Source of the DNA: Acrocarpospora phusangensis
GTDB taxonomy: Bacteria; Actinomycetota; Actinomycetes; Streptosporangiales; Streptosporangiaceae
DNA length: 56,611 bases
Direction of reading: 5' to 3'
NCBI RefSeq assembly: GCF_016862995.1
Contig: NZ_BOOA01000057.1
Span: 1-56,611 of the forward strand
Under the pieces are notes generated by a model. That model searched no databases. It was given only the letters and a program-made list of their open reading frames with translations, and was not told where the DNA came from. The stretch's first letter is position 1. Each line of letters starts with the position of its first letter. Shown in pieces: positions 16,627 to 25,117 of the stretch. Made by a program: the position numbers and the translations under genes.

Positions 16627-17479
16627 GGAACTCCGCGGTGGCGTCCACGGCCTGGGTGACGTAGGGCTCGGTGTCGTACAGGTCGATGTGGAGCCGCGCG
16701 TCCAGCCAGACCAGCCGCTTCGGCTCGTCCAGCCGCGCGTGCACGGCGTGCGCGCCGTCCGGTGAGCAGTAGGCGTCCACCACGCCGTGCACCAGCAGCG
16801 CCGGCTTGGGCGACAGGAAGTCCGCGCCCAGCAGGTTGTCCATGGTGATCAGCTCGCGAATCGAGGCCCGGGTGACCTCGTTCCGCCAGTGCGTCGCGGC
16901 GCCCCGCTCCGTGCCGTAGTAGGCGTGCGGCTCGTCGCCCGGCATCGCGCCGCCCTCGCCGACGGCGGGCACGTACTCCACCGGGCCGCCCTGGTCCTGG
17001 CGTTCCAGCACCTCGCCGAAACCGGCCAGGGCCTGCTGGTAGCCGTCGTCGCCCATGCCCTCGCGCATCGCGTACGGCGAGTTGTACGCCCCCGCGATCC
17101 CCACGAACACCTTCACCCGGGGGTCGAAGGCGGCGAACCGCAGCGCGTACCCGCCGCCGAGGCAGATGCCGACCGCGCCGATCCGCTCGGCGTCCACCTC
17201 GGGACGGGTGCGCAGGTGGCCGACGGCGGCCCGCAGGTCGGCCAGCTTGCCCTGCGGGTCCTCGTGCCGGCGCGGCTCCCCGCCGGACTCGCCGAAGTTG
17301 CGGTGATCGAAGGCCAGGGTGACGTAGCCGCGTTCGGTGAGGCGTTCCGCGTACAGGCCGGTGACCTGCTCTTTCACCCCCGTGAAGGGGCCGGTGAGGA
17401 CGAGGGCGGGGTGCGGGCCCGGACCGTCCGGGACCCGCAGTTCGCCGACGAGGGGGATGCTGGTGAACTCGACTCTCAT
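16577..17479 (-). CDS. Alpha/beta hydrolase, dienelactone-hydrolase-like
   Basis: The 300-aa protein has the fold's nucleophile elbow GICLGGG, with Cys in place of Ser as in dienelactone hydrolases, an oxyanion region FDHRNFGESGG, a late Asp (VVDAYCSPDG) and a His in LDARLHIDLYD. It is the last gene of the minus-strand polyamine operon, starting 17 bp after the oxidase stop. The ATG at 17479 has no strong ribosome binding site, so translation may depend on coupling. The substrate is unknown; an amide or ester product of polyamine breakdown is a guess. Confidence 0.8.
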   Translation of the reverse strand: MRVEFTSIPLVGELRVPDGPGPHPALVLTGPFTGVKEQVTGLYAERLTERGYVTLAFDHRNFGESGGEPRRHEDPQGKLADLRAAVGHLRTRPEVDAERIGAVGICLGGGYALRFAAFDPRVKVFVGIAGAYNSPYAMREGMGDDGYQQALAGFGEVLERQDQGGPVEYVPAVGEGGAMPGDEPHAYYGTERGAATHWRNEVTRASIRELITMDNLLGADFLSPKPALLVHGVVDAYCSPDGAHAVHARLDEPKRLVWLDARLHIDLYDTEPYVTQAVDATAEFLSAYLAAPASAAGSPA

Positions 17480-17496
17480 ACCCAGCAGTCTGCTGG

Positions 17497-18894
17497 CTAG
17501 GAGTCGAATCCGAGACCGAAGCGGTCCAGGGTCCGCAGCCACAGGTTGCGCCGGCCGCCGTTGGCGTCGGCGCGGGCCAGGGACCAGCGGGTGAGCTGGA
17601 TGACGCCGGATCGTACGGGTTCCGGCGGGAACGGCACGGGCTTCTCCCGCACCATGCGCAGCCGGGTGCGCTCGGTGTCCAGCCCGTCCAGCAGGTCCAG
17701 CATGACGTTGGCGCCGAACCTGGTGGCGGCCACGCCGAGGCCGGTGTAGCCGACGGCGTAGGCCAGACGGGAGTCGTACCCGGTGCCGAAGAAGGCGCTG
17801 AAGCGGCTGCAGGTGTCGATCAGGCCGCCCCACTTATGGGAGAAGCGCACCTCCTCCAGCTGCGGGAACGTCTGGTAGAAGTGCTCGGCCAGGGTCAGGA
17901 AGGTGGCGTCCCGCTGGTTGTAGTCGATCTTGACGCGGCCGCCGTTGTAGTAGACCGCGTCGTAGCCGCCCCACAGGATGCTGTTCTCGTCGGTCAGCCG
18001 GTAGTAGTGGAACTGGTTGGCCGAGTCCCCCATGCCCTGCCGGTTCTTCCAGCCGATGGAGTCGAGTTGGTCGCGGGTGAGGGGTTCGGTCATGAGGGCG
18101 TAGTCGTACACGGGGGCCAGGTAGTAGCGCAGGCGGCGCAGCAGCGGCGAGAACGCGCCGGTGCCGAGCGCCACCCGGTTGGCCCGGACCGTGCCGTAGG
18201 GGGCGGTCAGCCGCAGGGCCGGGCCGTCCTTGACGATGTGCTTGATCGGGGAGTGCTCGTAGATGCGCACGCCCAGCTGGAGGCAGGCCTGGCGCAGCCC
18301 CCAGGCCAGCCGGGCCGGGTCGATCATGGCGCAGTCGCCGCGCTCCCACACGCCCGCGATGTAGGTCGGCGAGTTCACCTCGGCCCTGACCTGGTCGCGG
18401 TCCAGGTACTCGATGTCGGCGCCCAGCTCGCGGCCGATGGTGTGCACCTCGTTCATCCCGTCGAGCTGCCACTCCTCGGTGGCCACGTTGAGCTCGCCGG
18501 TGCGTTCGAAGGAGCAGTCGATGCCGTAGCGGGCGATGGTCTCCTCGATGGCGTTGAAGTTCTCCACCCCGAGCCGGTGCAGGTCGGCGATCTCGTACGG
18601 CCAGCGCTCCAGCCCGTTCCCGAGCCCGTGCGTCAGGCTGGCGTGGCAGAACCCGCCGTTGCGCCCGGTGGCCGCCCACCCCACCCGCTGCCCCTCCAGC
18701 AGCACGACGTCCCGGCCGGGGTCACGCTCCTTGGCCAGCAGGGCCGTCCACAGCCCGGAGAAGCCGCCGCCCACGATGGCCAGGTCGGCATGGGTATGGC
18801 CGAAGATCCGCGGCAGCGGCTCCGGCTCGAAAGGATCCTCGTCCAGCCAGTACGGCTTGCGCTCCGCGTCCGCGAGCGCCTTCAGCGGATCCAT
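17497..18894 (-). CDS. FAD-dependent amine oxidase, PuuB-like
   Basis: This 465-aa DAO-family flavoenzyme has an N-terminal FAD-binding motif IVGGGFSGLWTALLA (about residues 40-55) and GWAATGRNGGFCHASLTHGL, characteristic of gamma-glutamylputrescine oxidase and relatives, and a C-terminal GYTGLGVAATRFGANVMLDLL. It should oxidise a primary amine, such as putrescine or its glutamyl derivative, to an aldehyde and peroxide. The operon's aldehyde dehydrogenase would take the next step. The ATG at 18894 is chosen; a GTG three codons earlier is possible. No glutamylputrescine synthetase gene lies in the window. Confidence 0.87.
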   Translation of the reverse strand: MDPLKALADAERKPYWLDEDPFEPEPLPRIFGHTHADLAIVGGGFSGLWTALLAKERDPGRDVVLLEGQRVGWAATGRNGGFCHASLTHGLGNGLERWPYEIADLHRLGVENFNAIEETIARYGIDCSFERTGELNVATEEWQLDGMNEVHTIGRELGADIEYLDRDQVRAEVNSPTYIAGVWERGDCAMIDPARLAWGLRQACLQLGVRIYEHSPIKHIVKDGPALRLTAPYGTVRANRVALGTGAFSPLLRRLRYYLAPVYDYALMTEPLTRDQLDSIGWKNRQGMGDSANQFHYYRLTDENSILWGGYDAVYYNGGRVKIDYNQRDATFLTLAEHFYQTFPQLEEVRFSHKWGGLIDTCSRFSAFFGTGYDSRLAYAVGYTGLGVAATRFGANVMLDLLDGLDTERTRLRMVREKPVPFPPEPVRSGVIQLTRWSLARADANGGRRNLWLRTLDRFGLGFDS

Positions 18895-18984
18895 GCATTC
18901 CACTTCCCTTACATGTTCATAGTGATTTGTACGGGTTCCCCCCGGGTTTGTTCCGGTCTCACCTCTCTCGTGCGATAGCCGAAA

Positions 18985-19009
18985 GCCCCCCTCCCGGCCG
19001 GGAAGGGGA
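18985..19009 (-). terminator. Hairpin between permease and oxidase genes, possible attenuator
   Basis: On the minus strand, CCCCTTCCCGG followed directly by CCGGGAGGGGG, with one mismatch, then CTTT, makes a stable hairpin 10 bases after the potC stop and about 90 before the oxidase. It may partly terminate, lowering oxidase and hydrolase levels relative to the transporter. Confidence 0.45.
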
Positions 19010-19020
19010 CTTCTGATGAC

Positions 19021-19809
19021 CTATCTGGCGGCCCGGCGCCTGGCGGACACCGAGTTCGCCACCGCGACCAGCGCGCCCAGCGCGAAGATGAGCGTGCCCA
19101 TCACGTTGACCTGGGCCGGAATGCCGACCTTGACCGACCCGATGATCCACAAGGGGAAGGTCAGTTCGGAACCGTTGACGAAGCTGGTGACCACGTAGTC
19201 GTCGATCGACAGCGCGAACGCCAGCATCGCGCCCGCCGCCACGCCGGGCATGATCGACGGCAGCGTGACCAGCCGGAAGGTGTCCCACGTCCCGGCCCCG
19301 AGGTCGCGCGCCGCCTCCTCCAGGGAGGGATCGAGCACGACCACCCGGGCCCGTACGGTCACCACCACGAACGCCAGCGAGAAGAGCGTGTGCGCGATGA
19401 TGATCGTGATGTGCCCGCGCGGCGCGTTCGCCGACACGAACAGCGACAGCAGCGAGGCCCCCATCACCAGTTCGGGCGTGGAGATGGCAGCGAAGATCAG
19501 GAAGTTGGTGACGCCCTTGCCGCGGAACCGGTAGCGGCCCACGGCCAGGCCGAGCAGCGTGCCCAGCGTGGTGGCCAGGATCGTGCTGACCACCGCGATA
19601 ATGACCGAGTTGATCAGCGCCTCGGTCAGCCCGTCGATCGCGAACAGCTGCTGGTACCACTTGAGCGTGAACCCCTGCCAGGAGGTGTTCGACTTGCTCT
19701 TCTTGTCGTTGAAGCCGAACATGATCATCACCACGATGGGCGACGACAGCCACAGGATGATCAGCCAGGTGTACCAGTGCAGGATGCGGTCGCCGAATCT
19801 CGTCCTCAT
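19021..19809 (-). CDS. potC: Spermidine/putrescine ABC transporter permease PotC
   Basis: The 262-aa protein has six helices and the cytoplasmic EAA loop EEAARDLGAGTWDTFRLVTLP (one step short at the end), which couples to the ATPase. Other features, such as SIDDYVVTSF and a first loop with FNDKKSKSNTSWQGFTLKWY, match PotC-type polyamine permeases. It overlaps potB by four bases (ATGA). It forms the membrane channel with PotB; substrate preference between putrescine and spermidine cannot be read from sequence. Confidence 0.92.
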   Translation of the reverse strand: MRTRFGDRILHWYTWLIILWLSSPIVVMIMFGFNDKKSKSNTSWQGFTLKWYQQLFAIDGLTEALINSVIIAVVSTILATTLGTLLGLAVGRYRFRGKGVTNFLIFAAISTPELVMGASLLSLFVSANAPRGHITIIIAHTLFSLAFVVVTVRARVVVLDPSLEEAARDLGAGTWDTFRLVTLPSIMPGVAAGAMLAFALSIDDYVVTSFVNGSELTFPLWIIGSVKVGIPAQVNVMGTLIFALGALVAVANSVSARRRAAR

Positions 19810-20657
19810 CGGGCCGCCGCCTCAAGGACGTTCTCGGTGCCCAGCGCCCGCGCGTAGATGAAGATGCCGACCAGCAGCACCGCCATCAGCGTGAACGACA
19901 GCGCCGAGGCCGTCGGGTAGTTGCTGTTCACCAGGTACTCGGTCTGGATGATGTTGCCGATCATCGTGTTGCCGGTGCCGCCGAGCACCGCCGCGTTGAC
20001 CGGGTCGGCGGTGGCCGGGACGAACGTCATCAGCACGCCCGCGAACACGCCCGGCAGCGACAGCGGCAGCACCACCCGGCGGAACGCGTCGAATCGCGAG
20101 GCGTAGAGGTCGTAGGCGGCCTCGATCACTCGCGGGTCCACCCGCTCCAGCGCGACGTAGATGGGCAGGATCATGAACGGCAGGAAGTTGTAGACCAGGC
20201 CGCCGATCACCGCCACCGTGGTGGCCAGCACGTGGAAGTTCTCCGGGAGCAGCCCCCAGCCCTTCAGCGTGCCGAACAGGATGCCGTCGTCGGCCAGCAG
20301 GAAACCCCACGAGATGGTCCGCAGCACGAACGACACGAAGAACGGCAGCAACAGCAGGAACAGGTACATCGACTTGCGGCTGCCCGCCTTGAAGGCGATC
20401 CAGTACGCCACCGGGTAACCCAGCAGGAGCATGATCACCGTGGCGACCCCGCCGTACACCAGCGAGCGCACCAGCTGGGTGCTGTACTTGCCGATCGCGT
20501 CGGTGTAGTTGGAGACGCTGAACGTCTGGACGAAGCCGTCCAGGAGGTTGCCGGTCTGCAGGGAGACCGAGGCCATGGCCACGATGGGCACGACCAGGAA
20601 GATGCCCAGCCACATCCACCCCGGCAGCGCCAGCCAGTACGGCGCCCAGCGCTTCAT
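19806..20657 (-). CDS. potB: Spermidine/putrescine ABC transporter permease PotB
   Basis: The 283-aa permease has six helices, with the EAA loop EAAYDLYASRFDAFRRVVLP and SWGFLLADDGILFG before it, as in PotB. It starts 2 bp after the potD stop and overlaps potC by four bases, consistent with tight coupling of the channel subunits. Confidence 0.92.
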   Translation of the reverse strand: MKRWAPYWLALPGWMWLGIFLVVPIVAMASVSLQTGNLLDGFVQTFSVSNYTDAIGKYSTQLVRSLVYGGVATVIMLLLGYPVAYWIAFKAGSRKSMYLFLLLLPFFVSFVLRTISWGFLLADDGILFGTLKGWGLLPENFHVLATTVAVIGGLVYNFLPFMILPIYVALERVDPRVIEAAYDLYASRFDAFRRVVLPLSLPGVFAGVLMTFVPATADPVNAAVLGGTGNTMIGNIIQTEYLVNSNYPTASALSFTLMAVLLVGIFIYARALGTENVLEAAAR

Positions 20658-20659
20658 GC

Positions 20660-21859
20660 TCAGCCCTGCGTGATCGTCTGGAAGATGCCGTTGAAGACCG
20701 ACTCCTCAGCGCTGGTGAGGGTCTTGTAGCTGCGCAGCTTGGCGTAGTCGGCGTCGCTCGGGAAGATCAGCGGGCTCTCCGCCAGGGCCTTCGCGTCCTT
20801 GTCGTCCTTGCCCGCGAGGATGGCCTGCACGCCGGGCACGGGGGTGACGTACTGGATGTACTCCGTCAGCTCGGCCGCGATCTCCGGCTTGTACATGAAG
20901 TCCATCAGCATCAGCGCGTCCACCGGGTTGGCGGCGCCCTTCGGGATGGCCATGTTGTCGATCCAGATCGTGCCGCCCTCGGCGGGGACCACGAACTTGA
21001 CCGGCTCGCCGGCCAGCTGGCGCTGGAACACGTCGCCGGACCAGGCCTGGGAGAGCCAGATGTCGCCCTTGGCCACCGCGTCGATGTAGGACTGGTCGTA
21101 GTACTTGCGCACCACGCCGCTGTCGCGCTGCTCCTTGAGCTTGGCGCCGGCCTTCTCCCAGTCGGCCTGGGTGGACTTGTCGGGGTCCACGCCGACCGCG
21201 AACATGCCGAAGTTGGCGATCTCCTGGGCGTCGGCCATCATGCCGACCTTGCCCTCGTACTTCTTGTCGAACAGCGACTGGATGCTGGTGATGTCCTCGT
21301 CGACGTACTTGGTGTTGTACGCGATGCCGGTCACCCCCGCCTGCCAGGGGATGGTGAACTGGTTGTTCGGGTCGAAGGAGGGGTTCTTGTACTTCGCGCC
21401 CGCGTTGGCGGCGAAGTTCGGCAGCTGCTTGTGGTCCAGGGAGACCAGGTAGCCCAGCGCGATCATCTTGGCCAGCTGGAGGCCGTTGGTCATCACGATG
21501 ATGTCGTAGCCGAGCGGCTGCCCGGCCCGCAGCTGCGGCTCGGACTTGCCGAAGAAGTCGGCGTTCTCCTGGATGACTTCCTTGTACTCGTACGTGATGC
21601 CGGTGGCCTGCTGGAACTGCTTCAGCGGGCCCTGGTCCTCGGGCATGTACTCGGGCCAGTTGGCGAAGACGACCTGGCCGTTCTTCTTCTGGCTCGCCCA
21701 GAAGTCGGCGACCGCGTCGGCCTTCGGCGGGGCGGCCTTCTGACCCTGGACGCCGCACGCGGCGAGCGCGAGTCCGGCGGCGGAGAACCCGGCGACCCGG
21801 AAGGCGTCCCGGCGGGAGTATCGCGACTGCGTGAGGCCGCGCAGCAGGGGGTTGTTCAT
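20660..21859 (-). CDS. potD: Polyamine-binding lipoprotein PotD
   Basis: This 399-aa substrate-binding protein carries a Tat-type signal (SRRDAFRVAG) ending in a lipobox (LALAAC, Cys at about 35), so it is exported folded and anchored to the outer face of the membrane. The fold matches PotD: NWPEYMPEDQ near the start, EVIQENADFFGK, and aromatic residues (IPWQAGVTGIAYN, WLSQAWSGDVFQ) that line the polyamine pocket. GGAG precedes the ATG by 8 bases. It delivers polyamines to PotBC. Confidence 0.92.
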   Translation of the reverse strand: MNNPLLRGLTQSRYSRRDAFRVAGFSAAGLALAACGVQGQKAAPPKADAVADFWASQKKNGQVVFANWPEYMPEDQGPLKQFQQATGITYEYKEVIQENADFFGKSEPQLRAGQPLGYDIIVMTNGLQLAKMIALGYLVSLDHKQLPNFAANAGAKYKNPSFDPNNQFTIPWQAGVTGIAYNTKYVDEDITSIQSLFDKKYEGKVGMMADAQEIANFGMFAVGVDPDKSTQADWEKAGAKLKEQRDSGVVRKYYDQSYIDAVAKGDIWLSQAWSGDVFQRQLAGEPVKFVVPAEGGTIWIDNMAIPKGAANPVDALMLMDFMYKPEIAAELTEYIQYVTPVPGVQAILAGKDDKDAKALAESPLIFPSDADYAKLRSYKTLTSAEESVFNGIFQTITQG

Positions 21860-21889
21860 GGAGAGCTCCGGAGGGGTGAGAGCGTGGTG

Positions 21890-22981
21890 CTAGAGCGCAT
21901 AGGAGTGCTGCGGCTGCCAGGACAGCCAGACCGTGTCGCCGCGCTCGGCGGTGACGCTGCTGTCGTTGGCGTTCTGCTGGAAGACCATGATCTCCGCACC
22001 GTCGGCGAGGCCGACCGCGTAACTGTTGTAGGTACCCAGGTATACGACCTCGTTGACGGTGCCCCGTACCACGCTGAGCTCGCCTTCCGGCTGCTCGGTC
22101 GAGATCGTGATCTTCTCCGGCCGTACGGTCAGGTCGACCGTCTCCCCCGCGGTCGCCTGGCTGGAGATCAGGATGCGGTCCTCGGCGCCCAGCCGTACCA
22201 CCGCGGCGGAACCGGAGACCGACTCCACGGTTCCGCTGAGCAGGTTCGAGGTGCCGATGAAGCCGGCCACGAACTTGGTCGCCGGGCGCTCGTAGATCTC
22301 CCGGGGATTGGCCAGCTGCTCCACCAGGCCGTCGTTCATGACGGCGATCCGGTCGCTCATGGTGAGCGCCTCGTTCTGGTCGTGGGTCACGTAGACGAAC
22401 GTGATGCCCACCTCGCGCTGGATGCGCTTGAGCTCGATCTGCATGAGCTGGCGGAGCTTCAGGTCCAGCGCGCCCAGCGGCTCGTCGAGCAGGAGCGCGC
22501 GGGGCCGGTTGACCAGCGCCCTGGCCAGCGCCACCCGCTGCTGCTGGCCGCCGGACATCTCCCGGGGGCGGCGTTTCTCCCGGCCGGTCAGGTCCACGAT
22601 CTCCAGGATCTCGCCGACCCGCTGCTTGATCTCGGCCTCGGCCACCTTACGGCGGCGCAGTCCGAAGGCGACGTTCTCCCACACGTTCATGTGCGGGAAC
22701 AGCGCGTAGGACTGGAACACCATGTTGATGTCCCGTTTGTTGGGCGGCACGTCGGTGACGTCCTGCCCGTGCAGCCGCACCACGCCCTTGGTGGGCTCCT
22801 CGAAGCCCGCGATCATGCGCATCGTGGTGGTCTTGCCGCATCCGGAGGGCCCGAGGAGGGAGAAGAACTCCCCCTCCCCGATGCCCAGGCTCACACCCTT
22901 CACGGCCTGTACGGTCTCGCCATGCGAGAGGTATTCCTTGACGACGCCGTCAAGCTCGATGGCGGGTATTGCCTCGGTCAT
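21890..22981 (-). CDS. potA: Polyamine transporter ATPase PotA
   Basis: This 363-aa ATPase has Walker A GPSGCGKTT (44-52), signature MSGGQQQRVALARAL, Walker B LLLDEPLGALD and a C-terminal TOBE domain (about 280-363), as in PotA/MalK-type importers. AGGTGAT directly before the ATG is a strong ribosome binding site. It is the second gene of the operon after the aldehyde dehydrogenase, 21 bp downstream of it. Confidence 0.93.
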   Translation of the reverse strand: MTEAIPAIELDGVVKEYLSHGETVQAVKGVSLGIGEGEFFSLLGPSGCGKTTTMRMIAGFEEPTKGVVRLHGQDVTDVPPNKRDINMVFQSYALFPHMNVWENVAFGLRRRKVAEAEIKQRVGEILEIVDLTGREKRRPREMSGGQQQRVALARALVNRPRALLLDEPLGALDLKLRQLMQIELKRIQREVGITFVYVTHDQNEALTMSDRIAVMNDGLVEQLANPREIYERPATKFVAGFIGTSNLLSGTVESVSGSAAVVRLGAEDRILISSQATAGETVDLTVRPEKITISTEQPEGELSVVRGTVNEVVYLGTYNSYAVGLADGAEIMVFQQNANDSSVTAERGDTVWLSWQPQHSYAL

Positions 22982-23002
22982 ATCACCTCTCGATTGTTCA
23001 CA

Positions 23003-24430
23003 TCATTCGCCGATGTAGTGCATGACGTGCTTCACCCGGGTGTAGTCGTGCAGGCCGAAGACCGACAGGTCCTTGCCGTAGCCCGAGTGCTTGAATCCGC
23101 CGTGCGGCATCTCGGAGACGAACGGGATGTGGGTGTTGACCCACACCACGCCGAAGTCCAGCCGCTTGGACATGCGCATCGCCCGGCCGTGGTCGGACGT
23201 CCAGACCGAGCCGGACAGGCCGTACCTGACGCCGTTGGCCTTGGCCAGGGCGTCGGCCTCGTCGGTGAAGGTCTGGATGGTGATGACCGGGCCGAAGACC
23301 TCGTTCTGCACCATCTCGTCGTCCTGGCGCAGGCCGTCCACCACGGTCGGGGCGTAGAAGTAGCCCTGGTCGCCGACCTGGTGGCCGCCGGTCAGCACGC
23401 TCGCGTGCGCCGGCACCCGGCTCAGGAACCCGGCCACCCGCTCCAGCTGCGTGGGGTTGTTGAGCGGGCCGTAGAAGGCGTCCTCACCGGCGCCGGTGAC
23501 CGTGGCGGCGGCCGCCTCGGCGAGGGCGGCGGCGAACTCGTCGTGGATGCTCTCGTGCACCAGCACGCGGCAGGCGGCGGTGCAGTCCTGCCCGGCGTTG
23601 TAGAGGCCCGCGCCGGCGATGGCCTCGGCGGCGGCCTTGATGTCCTTGATGTCCTCGAACACCACGACCGGGGCCTTGCCGCCCAGCTCCAGGTGCACGC
23701 GCTTGAGGTCGTCGGCGGCGGTCTTGGCGACCGACATGCCGGCCCCGACGGAACCGGTGATGGCGACCATGGACGCGAGCGGGTGGCCGACCACCAGCGC
23801 GCCGGTCTCACGGTCGCCGGTGACCACGTTGAAGACGCCCGCGGGCAGGACGTCGCCGATGATCTCGGCCAGCTTGACGGTGGAGACCGGCGTGGTGTCG
23901 GACGGCTTGAGCACCACGGTGTTGCCCGCCGCCAGCGCCGGGGCGATCTTCCAGACGGCCATCATCATCGGGTAGTTCCACGGCGTGACCTGGCCGATGA
24001 CGCCGATCGGCTCGTGCCGGATGACGCTGGTGTGGTCGGCCAGGAACTCGCCCGCCGTCGGCCCCTCCAGGGTGCGCGCCGCGCCCGCGAAGAACCGGAA
24101 GTGGTCCGCGGCGACCGGCGTCTCGTCCTCGGCCATCCGGGCGACCGGCTTGCCGGTGTTCCGGCACTCGGCCTCGTTGATCTCGTCGGCCCGCGCGTCG
24201 ATCGCGTCGGCTATCTTCAGAAGCAGGTTGGCACGCTCTCCGGGCGTGGTCTGACCCCACGTGTCAAAGGCCGAGGCCGCGGCGGCGAAGGCGGCGTCCA
24301 CATCCTCCTGGCCCGAGACGGGCGCCTGAGCGTAGACCTCACCGGTGCTGGGATCGATCACATCGGAGAACCGTCCACTCCGGGCGTCGACGAACTTCCC
24401 GTCAATGAAGTTCTGCAGTCGGGTGGTCAC
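23003..24430 (-). CDS. Gamma-aminobutyraldehyde dehydrogenase-like NAD-dependent enzyme
   Basis: The 475-aa aldehyde dehydrogenase has NAD-binding ITGSVGAG, the general base Glu248 (LELGGK) and nucleophile Cys283 (NAGQDCTAACR). The TPWNYPMMMA stretch and overall sequence resemble PatD/Prr, which oxidise 4-aminobutyraldehyde to GABA. It is the first gene of the polyamine operon, with AGGAGG before its GTG start, so transport and catabolism are co-expressed. GABA would then need a transaminase, not encoded here. Confidence 0.9.
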   Translation of the reverse strand: MTTRLQNFIDGKFVDARSGRFSDVIDPSTGEVYAQAPVSGQEDVDAAFAAAASAFDTWGQTTPGERANLLLKIADAIDARADEINEAECRNTGKPVARMAEDETPVAADHFRFFAGAARTLEGPTAGEFLADHTSVIRHEPIGVIGQVTPWNYPMMMAVWKIAPALAAGNTVVLKPSDTTPVSTVKLAEIIGDVLPAGVFNVVTGDRETGALVVGHPLASMVAITGSVGAGMSVAKTAADDLKRVHLELGGKAPVVVFEDIKDIKAAAEAIAGAGLYNAGQDCTAACRVLVHESIHDEFAAALAEAAAATVTGAGEDAFYGPLNNPTQLERVAGFLSRVPAHASVLTGGHQVGDQGYFYAPTVVDGLRQDDEMVQNEVFGPVITIQTFTDEADALAKANGVRYGLSGSVWTSDHGRAMRMSKRLDFGVVWVNTHIPFVSEMPHGGFKHSGYGKDLSVFGLHDYTRVKHVMHYIGE

Positions 24431-24468
24431 CGTTGACCTCCTATGAGGTGGCTTGGGTTGTCGCGACT

Positions 24469-24588
24469 CTGACAGACATATCAGACAGCGACAAGGGATT
24501 TCGTGGCGAAGATATCAAATTGCTACGGAATCGCTTGACATGAGCGGCGGAACTGACAGCATGTCGCACCAAGACGGCAACATGTCAG
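24469..24588. promoter_or_regulatory. Divergent control region of the polyamine operon and Lrp gene
   Basis: The 201-bp divergent region is AT-richer than its flanks. CTGACAG occurs at 24469-24475 and again at 24553-24559, 84 bp apart (about eight helical turns), and an inverted copy ATGTCAG lies at 24582-24588. TTGACA (24535-24540) with CAGCAT (24557-24562) gives a plausible Lrp-gene promoter with 16-bp spacing. Phased repeated sites suit an Lrp/AsnC octamer that wraps DNA. Confidence 0.45.
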
Positions 24589-24631
24589 AAACACGAGTCG
24601 AGTACGGCTTCGCGAAGGGGACGTCACGGGG

Positions 24632-25117
24632 ATGACCACACCTCCAAAGGTACGTACGACCAGGAATGGACCGGTCATCCTGGACGATATCTCCAAGCAG
24701 ATCGTGGAACAGCTCCAGACCGACGGGCGCAAGCCGTACGCGGCGATCGGGAAGGCCGTGGGGCTGTCGGAGGCGGCCGTACGGCAGCGGGTGCAGCGGC
24801 TGCTCGACTCGGGCGTCATGCAGATCGTCGCGGTCACGGACCCACTGACGCTGGGCTTCCCGCGCCAGGCGATGATCGGGATCAAGTGCGAGGGAGACCT
24901 GGAGGCGGTCGCCGACGAGCTGTCCTCCATCGAGGAGGTCGACTACGTGGTGCTCACCGCGGGCTCGGTGGACATCATGGTCGAGGTGGTCTGCGAGGGT
25001 GATCGTCACCTTCTGGAGATTCTTGGCAAAATCCGCGCGATTCCCGCGGTCCGGGCCACGGAAACGTTTGTTTACCTCAAACTCCACAAGCAGACCTATT
25101 CCTGGGGCACCCGCTGA
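24632..25117 (+). CDS. Lrp/AsnC-family transcriptional regulator
   Basis: This 161-aa protein has an N-terminal winged helix (LDDISKQIVEQLQTDGRKPY, then the recognition helix near residues 38-55) and a C-terminal RAM/AsnC effector domain (about 78-155). It is divergent from the polyamine uptake and oxidation operon and most likely senses an amine or amino acid to control it. GAAGGGGA lies upstream of the ATG, which is itself immediately preceded by GGGG. Its 3' end overlaps the convergent pentapeptide gene by 22 bp. Confidence 0.9.
   Translation: MTTPPKVRTTRNGPVILDDISKQIVEQLQTDGRKPYAAIGKAVGLSEAAVRQRVQRLLDSGVMQIVAVTDPLTLGFPRQAMIGIKCEGDLEAVADELSSIEEVDYVVLTAGSVDIMVEVVCEGDRHLLEILGKIRAIPAVRATETFVYLKLHKQTYSWGTR

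Noticed and set aside
21431-24436. 1001-codon plus-strand frame opposite potD, potA and the aldehyde dehydrogenase
   Set aside because: It is the antisense shadow of three well-identified genes and has a His/Asp/Gly-rich composition typical of such shadows.
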